From Candidatus Accumulibacter proximus (GTDB lineage Bacteria > Pseudomonadota > Gammaproteobacteria > Burkholderiales > Rhodocyclaceae), in assembly GCA_016709675.1 (NCBI GenBank), contig JADJMH010000034.1:329390-393389 (forward strand): 64,000 nt of DNA, written 5' to 3'. Numbering within the stretch: the first letter of the stretch is position 1; each line of letters begins with the position of its first letter. A program made the position numbers and the translations under genes. Below are positions 17,355-26,327 of the stretch, one piece after another. The notes beneath the pieces were generated by a model that worked only from the letters and a program-made list of their open reading frames with translations, did not search any database and was not told the DNA's origin.

Positions 17355-18793
17355 TCTGTCCGCCTGTCGGGTAGACCCTTGATGGTGACGAAGGTCTGCA
17401 GTTCGCCGCGCCGGACGAGCAGAGTCACGTTCGCCGACTTGTCGAACTGGGCGAGCAACTTGTTGAACTGTTCGGTAGTTCTGAGTTCGATGCTCTCGCC
17501 ACGCGCGATCAGCGCCAGGATGACATCGCCTGGCCGCAGGTCGGCACGGGCCGTGCCGCTGCGAACATCCTCGATGAGCAAACCGCCATTGACCTTGAGC
17601 TCGCGCTTTTGCTCGGCAGAAAGCTCGGATACCACCAGTCCGAGGCGATTCGCCGCCCGCTCGGCCGGCTTCGCACCGCGTGAGCTTCGCGTCGCGGCTT
17701 TCTCGTCAGCGACTTCTCCGACCACCAGTGACAGTTCCCTGGTTGCCCCTTTCCGCCAGACCTGAATCGTCACCTTGCTTCCCGGCTTGGTACTGCCGAC
17801 GATGCGCGGCAGGTCGCTGGAACTGGTGATGGTCTTGCCTTCGAACTTGAGGATCACATCACCGGGCTCGATGCCCGCCTTCTCTGCAGGGCCGCCTTTC
17901 TCCACCGCATTGACCGCCGCTCCCTGGGCCTTACCCAGGCCGAAGGACTCAGCCAGTTCCGTGGTCACCTCCTGGATGACCACGCCGATTCGACCCCGGC
18001 TGACCTTGCCGCTGGCGCGCAACTGGGTTTGCACCTCCATGGCGACGTCGATCGGAATGGCAAAGGAGATGCCCATGAATCCACCCGAACGGCTGTAGAT
18101 CTGCGAGTTGATGCCGACCACCTCGCCCTTCAGGTTGAACAGGGGCCCGCCTGAATTGCCGGGATTGACTGCCACATCGGTCTGAATGAACGGCACATAG
18201 TTTTCCTGCGGCAAGGCGCGTCCCTTGGCGCTGACGATGCCCGCCGTCACGCTGTTGTCGAAACCAAACGGCGAGCCAATCGCGACCACCCATTCGCCAA
18301 CCTTGAGGACGGCCGGATCGCCGAAACGAACCGTTGGCAAGCCGGTGGCCTCGATCTTGATCAGCGCGACATCGGTTCGTTTGTCAGCCCCGATGACCCG
18401 GGCCTTGAACTCACGCTTGTCGGTCAGCCGAACCAGAATCTCGTCAGCCCCATCGACCACATGCGCATTGGTCAGAATGTAGCCGTCGGCACTGACCACG
18501 AAGCCGGAACCAAGTGATCTGCTCTCGAATTCCCGCGGTGCTCCGGGCGAACCCGGCATCCCCGGCTGGCGGGGGATAAAGCGGCGGAAGAACTCGTACA
18601 TCGGATCGTTCTCATCGAACGGGAAGGGCTGTACCCCCCGCCCGTTGCCGCGGACCGATTGGGTCGTGCTGATGTTGACCACCGCCGGCCCCTGCTTTTC
18701 GACCAGTTCGGTGAAATCAGGCAGGCCGCGGCTCTGTGGCTGCGCCGGCAGCGAAAACAGCACGAAAAGGCAAGCGACGAGCAACTGTTTCAT
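17351..18793 (-). CDS. degQ: Do-family periplasmic serine protease/chaperone (DegQ/MucD)
   Basis: This protease degrades misfolded envelope proteins. From MKQLLVA the product is 480 residues with a signal peptide ending near PAQPQS. The trypsin-like domain has His in TNAHVV, Asp in RTDVAL and Ser in NPGNSGGP, followed by two PDZ domains (GRIGVVIQEV... and NRLGLVVSEL...). The ORF could start seven codons earlier, but MKQLL gives a normal signal peptide. It is co-oriented with rpoE and rseC, so sigma-E control of the operon is likely. The name follows family usage; mucD is equally apt. Confidence 0.92.
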   Translation of the reverse strand: MKQLLVACLFVLFSLPAQPQSRGLPDFTELVEKQGPAVVNISTTQSVRGNGRGVQPFPFDENDPMYEFFRRFIPRQPGMPGSPGAPREFESRSLGSGFVVSADGYILTNAHVVDGADEILVRLTDKREFKARVIGADKRTDVALIKIEATGLPTVRFGDPAVLKVGEWVVAIGSPFGFDNSVTAGIVSAKGRALPQENYVPFIQTDVAVNPGNSGGPLFNLKGEVVGINSQIYSRSGGFMGISFAIPIDVAMEVQTQLRASGKVSRGRIGVVIQEVTTELAESFGLGKAQGAAVNAVEKGGPAEKAGIEPGDVILKFEGKTITSSSDLPRIVGSTKPGSKVTIQVWRKGATRELSLVVGEVADEKAATRSSRGAKPAERAANRLGLVVSELSAEQKRELKVNGGLLIEDVRSGTARADLRPGDVILALIARGESIELRTTEQFNKLLAQFDKSANVTLLVRRGELQTFVTIKGLPDRRTE

Positions 18794-18874
18794 GGCAGCA
18801 AATGCCTCCTGCATGTCATCTAATGGCGGACCAGCAAAAAACAGAATGGATAATGGGGACCTGCCGGCGGAATA

Positions 18875-19327
18875 TCAAGGCCGGATCAATGGTTGCAGCC
18901 GCAGGTCGCGCCGGCTGCGCCGCTGCGCATGCCGCAATCCCAGCCAGCCGACGAACAGCCCGGCAATCGAGCCGGCGATTGCGCCGGCCTCGTCGCCGAG
19001 CGCCGATCCCGACACGGCTCCGGCAAGAAGCGCCAGCAGGGGAAAACCATAAGCATACAGCGCACTGCGGCCAACCGATCCGTTGACTACGCTGATGCGC
19101 ACGCGCTCACCAACCGAACGACGCTCGGAACTCGGTATCCGAAACGTCCGCGGCGTGCGGCAGAATAGTCGGCTAGCAGCGTTGCCACCGCATCCGCCGG
19201 GTTCCCCGCAGCGGCCGCAACCATTCTCGTCCATGCGGATTGTTGCCTGTCGCTCATCGACAGCGATGATCGTGCCCCAGGCGTCGGTTGTCACGCCGCC
19301 CTTCAATGCGGATACTTGTTCAGTCAT
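18875..19327 (-). CDS. rseC: RseC/SoxR-reducing-system family membrane protein
   Basis: A 150-residue inner-membrane protein with an N-terminal cysteine cluster CGRCGEPGGCGG and a further Cys at RLFC, then two membrane helices (about residues 85-135). In E. coli RseC is a minor modulator of sigma-E signalling and a relative works with Rsx proteins to reduce SoxR. ATG at 19327 lies 2 bases after the rpoE stop, so the two are coupled. No RseA or RseB gene separates them. Confidence 0.88.
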   Translation of the reverse strand: MTEQVSALKGGVTTDAWGTIIAVDERQATIRMDENGCGRCGEPGGCGGNAASRLFCRTPRTFRIPSSERRSVGERVRISVVNGSVGRSALYAYGFPLLALLAGAVSGSALGDEAGAIAGSIAGLFVGWLGLRHAQRRSRRDLRLQPLIRP

Positions 19328-19329
19328 CG

Positions 19330-19929
19330 TTACCACCGGCGATCGGCAGAGGTGTCGAGCAAGGGTCGCAGCCTCTCCGCTACGGCTTCACGCGCACGGA
19401 AGATCCGCGAGCGCACCGTGCCGATTGGACAGCACATCGCCGAAGCAATTTCCTCATAACTCAAACCATCGATCTCGCGCAGGACAATCGCGCTGCGCAG
19501 TTCCTCCGGCAGGGCGTCGATGGCCGCATTGATCGTTTCGCCGATCTGCCTGGATTGCAGGAGGCTCTCCGGGGTATTGATATCGCGCAACTGACCGGCA
19601 TCCTCAAAACCCTCGGCTTCTTCCGCATCAAATTCCGTCGAAGTCGGCGTCCGCCGACCCTGGGCGACGAGATAGTTCTTGGCGGTGTTGATCGCGATCC
19701 GGTATAGCCAGGTATAGAACGCACTGTCGCCGCGAAACGCCGGTAGTGCCCGATAAGCCTTGATGAATGCCTCTTGCGCGACGTCATCGACTTCCGCCGG
19801 ATCGCGTACGAAGCGCGACAGCAAACGCCCCACCTTGCGCTGGTACTTGATCACCAGCAGCTCGAAAGCGTGCTTGTCGCCTGCCTGTGCGCGTTCGACC
19901 AGCTGCTGGTCAATTTCGCGTTCGCTCAT
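19330..19929 (-). CDS. rpoE: ECF sigma factor RpoE (sigma-E)
   Basis: A 199-residue extracytoplasmic-function sigma factor. Region 2 shows FELLVIKYQRKVGRLLSRFV and DVAQEAFIKAYRALPAFRG. Region 4 shows LPEELRSAIVLREIDGLSYE followed by IGTVRSRIFRARE. Length and sequence match betaproteobacterial AlgU/RpoE. It heads the cluster rpoE-rseC-degQ-glutaredoxin. Anti-sigma genes rseA and rseB, usual directly after rpoE, are not present here. A TATACT at 19977-19982 on the minus strand could be a housekeeping -10, without a clear -35. Confidence 0.95.
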   Translation of the reverse strand: MSEREIDQQLVERAQAGDKHAFELLVIKYQRKVGRLLSRFVRDPAEVDDVAQEAFIKAYRALPAFRGDSAFYTWLYRIAINTAKNYLVAQGRRTPTSTEFDAEEAEGFEDAGQLRDINTPESLLQSRQIGETINAAIDALPEELRSAIVLREIDGLSYEEIASAMCCPIGTVRSRIFRAREAVAERLRPLLDTSADRRW

Positions 19930-20272
19930 GCTCTGTGGCTTTCCTGTGGCCTACGGGTATCTTGATTTTGCGCCGAAGTATAGCGCAAGCATCGAATCAC
20001 CATCGTAACAGTGCATGACCAGCGATCTTGAGGCAAGCAGTCTTCGCAGGTGTTGCAGAGCGCCAGTTGCGCTGAGCAAGCGCCTGACCGGTCGCGCTGA
20101 CCGGAGAATGAGCTGCGAGCAGGACTGTTGTGCGGACCCCACGCAGTGGACGACTGGCAAGAACCTCAGGCCGCAAGTTGTGTGTAAGGATAGAATTGCA
20201 CGATTGGCAGCAGCCTTGAAAGCTTGGGCAGAGCTGCCCTGCACCGACCGGTGACTCGCCAATGACTCTCCA
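19930..20272. other. Intergenic region between divergent rpoE and DnaJ-like gene
   Basis: About 340 bases without a supported gene. It must hold the promoters of the divergent rpoE operon and the DnaJ-like gene. I see a TATACT on the minus strand at 19977-19982. I do not see a sigma-E consensus (GGAACTT near TCTGA). Short open frames here have no recognisable motif. Confidence 0.4.
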
Positions 20273-21316
20273 ATGACCCGCACTGACGATCCTTTCATCA
20301 TCCTTGGCGTAAGTGCGGAGGCTTCGCGCGAGGAGGTCCAGCGCGCGTACCGGCGGCTGGCCATGTTCTGGCACCCGGATCGCAACCCTTCGCCGATCGC
20401 CGGCAACGAATTCAAGCGGATACACGCGGCCTATGAGCTGTTGCGCGACCCGCAGCGCCTGGCGGAGTCGCGGCAAGCGCAGACGTCCGGGGCCACCGCC
20501 AGCGACACGGCGGCCGAGGGCGGCGGCGCTGACCTGGTGCTGGCGATGATACTGACACTCGAAGAGGCGGCATCGGGTTGCCGCAAGAACGTTGAGCTGA
20601 TCGACTCCGTTCGCTGCCGCACCTGCGCCGGCAGCGGCCGGGTGCAACACGATCACCTGGTGCCCTGCCCAGCCTGTAGCGGTTGTGGTCGGGTGTCGCG
20701 CGCGAGCGGCCGGACCAGTCGCTGCGATATCTGTGCCGGACGCGGCTATCTCCGCGAGACCGCCTGCACCGATTGCCGGGGTAGCGGCCGGCAGCAGGCG
20801 CTACGCACGCTGGCGGTCACCGTTCCGCCAGGGCTGCTCGACGGCGAGCGCCTGCGCCTGACCCGGCAGGCGCCCCGGCCGCCCGGCGGCGAGGAGGCTG
20901 TTGCCGGCGACCTCTACCTCGAGATTCGCTTCGCTGCGCATGCGCTGTTCGTCGTGCAGGGTCGCGATCTTCATTGCCGAGTGCCAGTGAGCGTCTTCCG
21001 GCGGCTAGCTGGCGGGCGCGTCGAGGTGCCGACGTTGACCGGCAGCGTCAGCTTCGCACTGCCGCCCTGGGCGCAGCATACAGGCGAACACCGGCTGCCG
21101 GGTTACGGCTACCCCGGGAAGCGCGCGGGTGCTGCCGGCGACCTGGTGGTGCATCTGCAGAGTATCGACCCGCACGTCGGTCCCGACGATATCGAACTTC
21201 TGGAAGGTCTCGAAGGTCTGGAAGGCCGGTTGGCAGCGGCTCTCGAGCGCCGTGCACCGCAACTGGCGGCCTGGGAGCTGCAGATGCGTGCGCGCAGGCA
21301 GGAAGCGAGCGGCTGA
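20273..21316 (+). CDS. DnaJ-type co-chaperone paralogue (J domain plus zinc-finger domain)
   Basis: This 347-residue protein has an N-terminal J domain with HPDRN near residue 35, then four CxxCxGxG-like repeats: CRTCAGSG, CPACSGCG, CDICAGRG and CTDCRGSG. A substrate-binding beta domain follows (PPGLLDGERLRL). It stimulates an Hsp70 ATPase in principle. The Gly/Phe-rich linker typical of DnaJ is nearly absent: the J domain runs into a short Ala/Gly stretch and then the zinc domain. The gene is not beside dnaK or grpE, so it is probably a second, specialised DnaJ. The canonical dnaJ would be elsewhere. Confidence 0.85.
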   Translation: MTRTDDPFIILGVSAEASREEVQRAYRRLAMFWHPDRNPSPIAGNEFKRIHAAYELLRDPQRLAESRQAQTSGATASDTAAEGGGADLVLAMILTLEEAASGCRKNVELIDSVRCRTCAGSGRVQHDHLVPCPACSGCGRVSRASGRTSRCDICAGRGYLRETACTDCRGSGRQQALRTLAVTVPPGLLDGERLRLTRQAPRPPGGEEAVAGDLYLEIRFAAHALFVVQGRDLHCRVPVSVFRRLAGGRVEVPTLTGSVSFALPPWAQHTGEHRLPGYGYPGKRAGAAGDLVVHLQSIDPHVGPDDIELLEGLEGLEGRLAAALERRAPQLAAWELQMRARRQEASG

Positions 21317-21323
21317 GGGCGGC

Positions 21324-22424
21324 CTACAGGCGTCGCCCGACGGCCGTCAGATAGGGCAGGGCGACGAAGGGCCAGAGACTTGCCACCCATCGGGTCAGGC
21401 CGTTGAAGTTGAGGAAGTGCCCCTGTCGCCAGGCGGCCAGTGCCACTTCCGAGTAGGGGTTGGCCGGCGTCAGGTTGACCAGCACCGTGCCGGCCATCAG
21501 GGCAACCCCTGCCAAGGCGACACGGATCGGTCCAGGCACCAGCAACATCAGCGACAGCAGCAAACCACCGACCAGCAGGCCGAGCCGCGCGCCGGGCGTC
21601 AACCAGGCCAGCGCGTCCTGTGGGGCGACAAGGACGGCCGCGGCGAGCGTCCTGATCGCCAGGGCGAGCACGAAGAAGGCCAGCAGGGCGAGATGCGAAG
21701 TCGCCCGGTCGGCGAGCAGAGTACGTGCAAAAAGACCGATGACGATCGTGTTGCAGGCGATGACCGCGGCCTCAAGGACGAAAAATGAGTGCGCCGCGTA
21801 GGGAACGGCCGGCGTCAGCTCGATCACGCTGCGCAGGTCGCCGGTGCCGAAGAGCAGTGTTTCCGGCGATGATTGGGTCAGCAGCCACATGCCGAGCAGA
21901 ACCAGTCCCAGTTCGACGTGCACGATCGGGGCCAGTAGTTCCTGTTGGATCTGGCCGATTCGCCGGAAGATGCGCTTGCCGGTACAGAACGCGAGCACGG
22001 CCCCGATGGCTGTTCCCACAGCGTTGCACGCCAAGTCCAGGTTCGAAGGCACGCGCGTCGGCAACCAGTTCTGCAGGCACTCCAGGGCGAGGCTGAGCAG
22101 GCTGCCGAGCAACAGGGCGATAATGGCTGCAGACCAGCGGCCGCCCGGCAGCCCGCGCAGCGCCAGCGAGAGGAGAAAGCCCAGCGGCAGATAGGCAAGG
22201 ATGTTTACCGAGAGGTCGAAAACCGTCCAGTAGCGAGGCCAGGCGGCGTCGACAAACGCCAGCGGCGGGACGCCGAGGTCACGCCAGTTGGCAAGAGGAT
22301 AGAGACTGGCATAGCTGATCAGGATCAGGTACGCCAGCGACAGGTAGAGCGGCAGCCGTGTCGAACCTGGCTGGGGCGCCGGGACTTCGTCACTCGGCGA
22401 CGCGGTTGGCAAGGCTTGCTCCAT
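21324..22424 (-). CDS. VanZ-like family membrane protein
   Basis: A 366-residue protein with about ten hydrophobic segments. The N-terminal third has the VanZ pattern: an initial helix, FDLSVNILAYLPLGFLLSL, and a later LECLQNWLPTRVPSNLDLACN, which resembles the conserved E-Q-P-R-S-D/N loop. The C-terminal part adds further helices. VanZ itself gives low teicoplanin resistance by an unknown mechanism. The family is common in betaproteobacteria next to polysaccharide or O-antigen functions, so no specific role is inferred. The gene is convergent with the DnaJ-like gene, with only 7 bases between them. Confidence 0.8.
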   Translation of the reverse strand: MEQALPTASPSDEVPAPQPGSTRLPLYLSLAYLILISYASLYPLANWRDLGVPPLAFVDAAWPRYWTVFDLSVNILAYLPLGFLLSLALRGLPGGRWSAAIIALLLGSLLSLALECLQNWLPTRVPSNLDLACNAVGTAIGAVLAFCTGKRIFRRIGQIQQELLAPIVHVELGLVLLGMWLLTQSSPETLLFGTGDLRSVIELTPAVPYAAHSFFVLEAAVIACNTIVIGLFARTLLADRATSHLALLAFFVLALAIRTLAAAVLVAPQDALAWLTPGARLGLLVGGLLLSLMLLVPGPIRVALAGVALMAGTVLVNLTPANPYSEVALAAWRQGHFLNFNGLTRWVASLWPFVALPYLTAVGRRL

Positions 22425-22464
22425 GCGTCTGAACTTACCACAAAGTGTGGTTGGCGTCTTACGG

Positions 22465-22640
22465 CATCAGCGCAAGTCTTCGAGCTGGTCAACGTCTATG
22501 GCACCACCTTCAAGGAACTCATCCACGAGGAGTTCGGCGACGGTATCCTGAGGTCCATCGATTTCTCGATGGACCTCCGTGAGCCCAACCCCAAGGGCGA
22601 CCGGGTGCGTATTGTGGTGAGCGGCCAGTCCTGCCACGAA
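22465..22640 (+). pseudogene. cynS: Cyanate hydratase (cyanase) C-terminal remnant
   Basis: A plus-strand frame reads FELVNVYGTTFKELIHEEFG and then DGILRSIDFSMDL and PNPKGDRVRIVVSG. This matches the catalytic C-terminal domain of cyanase, which turns cyanate and bicarbonate into ammonia and CO2. The domain's end (normally SGKFLPYK-like) diverges to SGQSCHEKR, and the helical N-terminal domain is missing upstream, where the antisense VanZ gene lies. Only about 55 codons remain, so it is a remnant. Confidence 0.75.
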
Positions 22641-22742
22641 AAACGTACTGACGACCACAGTCTTCGCGCGGACGGCCTTGATTGACACTGCATCTTGGCC
22701 TGCGGCCGGCGCTGCTTGCTGGCCGCTGGCGTCGGCAGCCGC

Positions 22743-24242
22743 TCAGTGTCTGCCGTGCGGATGCGGTGGGGCGGCATGATGCGTCTGCGCGGCCGCGCGG
22801 TGGTGGATCCGGGCGTGCAGGTCGATGGCCGGCGTTGGTTCACCGACTCGTTGCGGTAGCAACGAACCAGCAATCATGCCGACCATGCTGACGCCGAGGC
22901 CGATCAGCTGTGCCGGTACCAGCGGCTCTTCGACCAATGCCTCGATCAGCAACCACGATGCCAGGCCGCCGAGGATCGCCGCCAGCGCACCCTGGGTGCT
23001 GGCGCGTTTCCAGTAGGCGCCGAAGAACAGCGGCACGAAAGCACCGGCGAGAGTGACCTTGTAGGCGTTCTCTACCATCTTGAAGATCGACGCCTCGGAG
23101 TTCAGCGCGAAGACCAGCACGATGGCGGTGAAGCAGACCAACGTCAGGCGCATCAGGCGCAGAAAAGCGTGGTCGCCAATCTGGGGGAAAAAACTGCGCA
23201 CGATGTTCTCCGAGAAGGCGACAGACGGCGCCAGCAGCGTCGCCGAGGAGCAGCTCATGATCGCCGAGAGGACGGCCCCGAAGAAGATCGCCTGCGCGAA
23301 GACCGGCGTTTGTTCGAGGACCAGTGTCGGCAGCACCAGTTGCGAATCGGTTTCGATCAGCCCGTTGAACTGCTCGGGGTTGATCAGCGTTGCCGAGTAG
23401 GCAATGAACATCGGTACGAAGGTGAAGCAGAAGTAGAGCGCGCCGCCCAGTATCGAAGCCCAGATGGCGATTCTCGCGCTCTTTGCCGAGGTCACCCGCT
23501 GGAAGACGTCCTGCTGGGGAATCGATCCGAGCATCATGGTTACCCAGGCGGCAATGAAAGCAAGCCACTCGGCGGCACCACCGGCGGGGAAGAAGTCGAG
23601 CTTGCCGGCCGCCGCGGCATGGTTGACGACGACATCAACGCCACCGGTCATGCCGGAGATCAGATAGCCAATGTAGAGCATGCCGCCCATCACCACGCCG
23701 ATTTGCACGAAGTCAAGGATGGCGACGGCAAACATGCCGCCGAAGCTGGTATAGGTGAGCACGATCAGGGCGCCGAGGATCATGCCGGCACTGGTCGGGA
23801 TGGCGCCGTTGGTAACGACGTTGAAGACCAGACCAAGGGCCTTGATCTGGGCCGAAACCCAGCCGAGGTAGGAGGCAACGATGCACAGCGTGGTCAGCAC
23901 TTCAACGCTGCGGTTGTAGCGCAGGCGGAAGAAGTCGCCGAGAGTCAGTACGTTGAGCCGGTAGAGCGTGGTGCCGTAGAAAATGCCGGCGATCACCAAG
24001 CACAGGCTGGCGCCAAACGGGTCGGCGACAACGCCGCGCAGACCATTGGTGACAAAGGTCGCCGAAACCCCGAACACCGCTTCGGCACCGAACCAGGTGG
24101 CGAAAACGGTGGCGGTGACCACGGGCAGCGGCAGGCGACGACCGGCAACGGCAAAATCCTTCGTGTTGTGTACGCGTGTGGCGGCGTAAAGGCCGATGGC
24201 GACCGACACCAGCAGGTAGATGACCACGAACCAGATCAGCAT
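22743..24242 (-). CDS. Sodium:solute symporter (SSS family)
   Basis: From MLIWFVVIYLL at 24242 the product is 499 residues with about 13 membrane segments. It has the SSS pattern: N-terminal DFAVAGRRLPLPV, then ATWFGAEAVFGVSA, and SIPQQDVFQRVTSAKSARIA in the central signature region. Sequence resembles the urea-active/PanF/PutP-like branch, but the solute cannot be assigned. The C-terminus is unusual: a His-rich tail of about 25 residues (HHRAAAQTHHAAPPHPHGRH). A start at 24311 would add an unconserved basic N-terminus. Confidence 0.88.
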   Translation of the reverse strand: MLIWFVVIYLLVSVAIGLYAATRVHNTKDFAVAGRRLPLPVVTATVFATWFGAEAVFGVSATFVTNGLRGVVADPFGASLCLVIAGIFYGTTLYRLNVLTLGDFFRLRYNRSVEVLTTLCIVASYLGWVSAQIKALGLVFNVVTNGAIPTSAGMILGALIVLTYTSFGGMFAVAILDFVQIGVVMGGMLYIGYLISGMTGGVDVVVNHAAAAGKLDFFPAGGAAEWLAFIAAWVTMMLGSIPQQDVFQRVTSAKSARIAIWASILGGALYFCFTFVPMFIAYSATLINPEQFNGLIETDSQLVLPTLVLEQTPVFAQAIFFGAVLSAIMSCSSATLLAPSVAFSENIVRSFFPQIGDHAFLRLMRLTLVCFTAIVLVFALNSEASIFKMVENAYKVTLAGAFVPLFFGAYWKRASTQGALAAILGGLASWLLIEALVEEPLVPAQLIGLGVSMVGMIAGSLLPQRVGEPTPAIDLHARIHHRAAAQTHHAAPPHPHGRH

Positions 24243-24439
24243 GGTGGAACTCCGACGGCGAAGTTGTTCCTGATGACGCGTTTTGTGCCGAGCAGGCAAG
24301 CTCCAAAGCACCGCCAGCGCAGGGTTCGCTCGCTATTATCCCGGAAACCGAGGTCGCTCGCTTGCCGTCTTGACTTGGCTTTTCAAGGTGCACGCTACCT
24401 GTCTGGCGAGGTACTGCTAGGGTACCGACCCGCTTGCGC

Positions 24440-25062
24440 TCACGCGGCCTTGCCTTTTGTGCAATGCAGGGAAGCACGACCGTCAGGACATCGCGATAGA
24501 GGAACAGTAGGGCCGAAGGTGCCACAGACCTCAGCAGGCAGATGGTCGGACAAGGCCAGTAGCGTGTCCTCCGTCGCCTGCCTGACGTCGGTCAACCACT
24601 CGGCCGGCACGCCGTAGGCCATCAACTCCTCGTCGCTGCGGCCGGCGAACAGCGGCTTCAGCACTGGGGCGGGTGGCGGTGCGAGTGGCAGTTCGGCCTG
24701 CACATACACGGCAACGAACACCTCCTGCACCGTCTCGCGGATTTCGACCCGCTGCGCGGCGCCGGTCCTTGGGTGGGTTTCGAGCTTGCGCTGTTCTGCC
24801 CAGTCATAGGCCCTGTCATGGTGGTCGACGCAGCAGAGCAGGAAGCTCGCATCGCTCTTGTGGACGATCAGGCGAATGTCGCTGCTGCCGCGCACCGACC
24901 AGAAATTCCAGTCCCTCGCCCGGTCCAGCCTGTGGAGGCTCATGCCTGGATTGGCCGGGTTGAGCTGGAGAGGTCGAAAGCGGTGGTCTTGACCGCGCGC
25001 TGCTCGTCGCCGGTGAGGCGTGCCAGGCTATCGGTGAAGGTGTCAGCGATACGGAATTCCAT
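24440..25062 (-). pseudogene. UvrD/REP-type helicase, N-terminal (ParE-like) remnant
   Basis: The ATG at 25062 starts MEFRIADTFTDSLARLTGDE. Homology then shifts frame near 24968-24972 (a CT repeat) to LQLNPANPGMSLHRLD, DWNFWSVRGSSDIRLIVHKS and HHDRAYDWAEQRKLETHP. This matches the RelE/ParE-like N-terminal region that precedes the helicase domains of a group of UvrD/REP-family proteins. Similarity ends near 24527 (LLALSDHLPAE), followed by an unrelated tail. The helicase core with its Walker motifs is absent. The gene thus has a frameshift and a large 3' truncation. A stand-alone toxin-like ParE is unlikely given the family match. Confidence 0.6.
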
Positions 25063-25068
25063 GTCGCA

Positions 25069-26302
25069 TCAGCCTTTGCGGTGGAAGTCCGGGATGGCTC
25101 GTTTCATGAACTCATCAAACAATGGCACGGTGAAGGCCATGTCGCCGTAAGCCGGGCTGTAGATCATGCCTTTCCTGATCAGTTTGGAGCGCACCGGTCC
25201 GATACTGGTTACTTTCACCCCGAGAGAAGCGGCAATATCGCCGGTACGGCTCGCCCCCGGCCCCAGTTCCGCCATGGCACGCAGGAAGTTCTTCTCGCTG
25301 GGCGTCAGCCGATCAAAGCGAACGCGGAAGAAGTTCTGGTCCAGCCGCTGTATCGCGGTAGCCGCAGCCGACTCGACAACAGATTTGGCTATCGGACTGC
25401 TCTGTGCCAGATTCCAGGTCTGATAGCCCCATTCCTGAATGAAATACGGATACCCCTTCGTCAGGCGCCAGGTTTCCTCAAGCGCCTCCTGACTGATCTC
25501 CACACCGGCGGCCAGGGCAGGTTCGCTGATTGCCCTGATCGAATCCTCTTTGGAGAGTGCCCCGACATCAGGAAACGCGAACAGGCGTTCCGCGTAGGAT
25601 TTCGACTCCCCGGCCAGTCCGGGCAGCACCGGCAGGCCCGCGCCAAGTAGAACCACGGGCAGTTGATGCTGCTGCATGCGGTGCATGGCCATGATCAAAG
25701 CCCCCAACTCCTTGGGTTGGAGATACTGGATTTCGTCAATCAAGACAGCAACGGCACTGTTTTTTTCCTTGGCCGCATCGCCCAGTGCCTCAAAAAGATT
25801 GGGCAGATCAATCTCAATGTCGCCACTGTCGGCGGCGCCGGTTTCAGGCTCGATGTCGAGCCCGATTTCGATCCCGCCCAGCTTCACTTTCAAGCCGCCG
25901 AGAAAGCTGCGCAGCACCCGCAAGCCGCGTTTCACGCGATCTCCCGTTTGTGCCATTCGATCCAGTTCGAAAAACACCGACTTCAACGGCGATGCAATCA
26001 GCGGACCGAGCGGCTTGTCTTCGTGCGCCTCGATGAACACCGTGCGATAGCCCGTCTCCCGAGCCATGTGGCGAATTTCATTGAGTAGCACCGTCTTGCC
26101 GACACCGCGCAAGCCGGTCAGCAACAGACTCTTTTTCTGGCCGCCCCAATCGGATACGGCCCAGCAGGATGCGGGCCTCCTCAAGAATCGGTCCGCGCCC
26201 GGCCAGTTCGGGCGGGGGCGGGCCGCCGCCAGGGGAAGGGGGGTTATCGGGTCCATGTTCTACAGAGTTATTAGTGGTTATATCTGATTTGAAGTATAAC
26301 AA
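25069..26302 (-). pseudogene. AAA ATPase, frameshifted near the Walker A motif
   Basis: The main frame (from about 26140 down) has Walker A GLRGVGKT, Walker B VAVLIDEIQYL and a C-terminal winged-helix region (TGDIAASLGVKVTSIG), typical of stand-alone AAA ATPases found in mobile regions. The natural N-terminus, GGGPPPPELAGRGPILEEAR to GRIRLGRPE, lies in a second frame. The frames meet at a run of five A residues (minus strand; 26132-26136 on plus). Removing one A joins them as GRPEKSLLLTGLRG. The main frame alone would start MDPITPLPLAAARP, which looks like shifted sequence. The start in the upstream frame is unclear; TTG at 26302 is the earliest. The function is unknown. Confidence 0.65.
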
Positions 26303-26327
26303 GATAAGCTCGCTATAAGTTGCGGCC

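Noticed and set aside
23169..24617. A 482-codon plus-strand frame opposite the symporter
   Set aside because: It lies antisense to a clear SSS transporter gene and has no recognisable domain; GC-rich sequence often gives long antisense frames.
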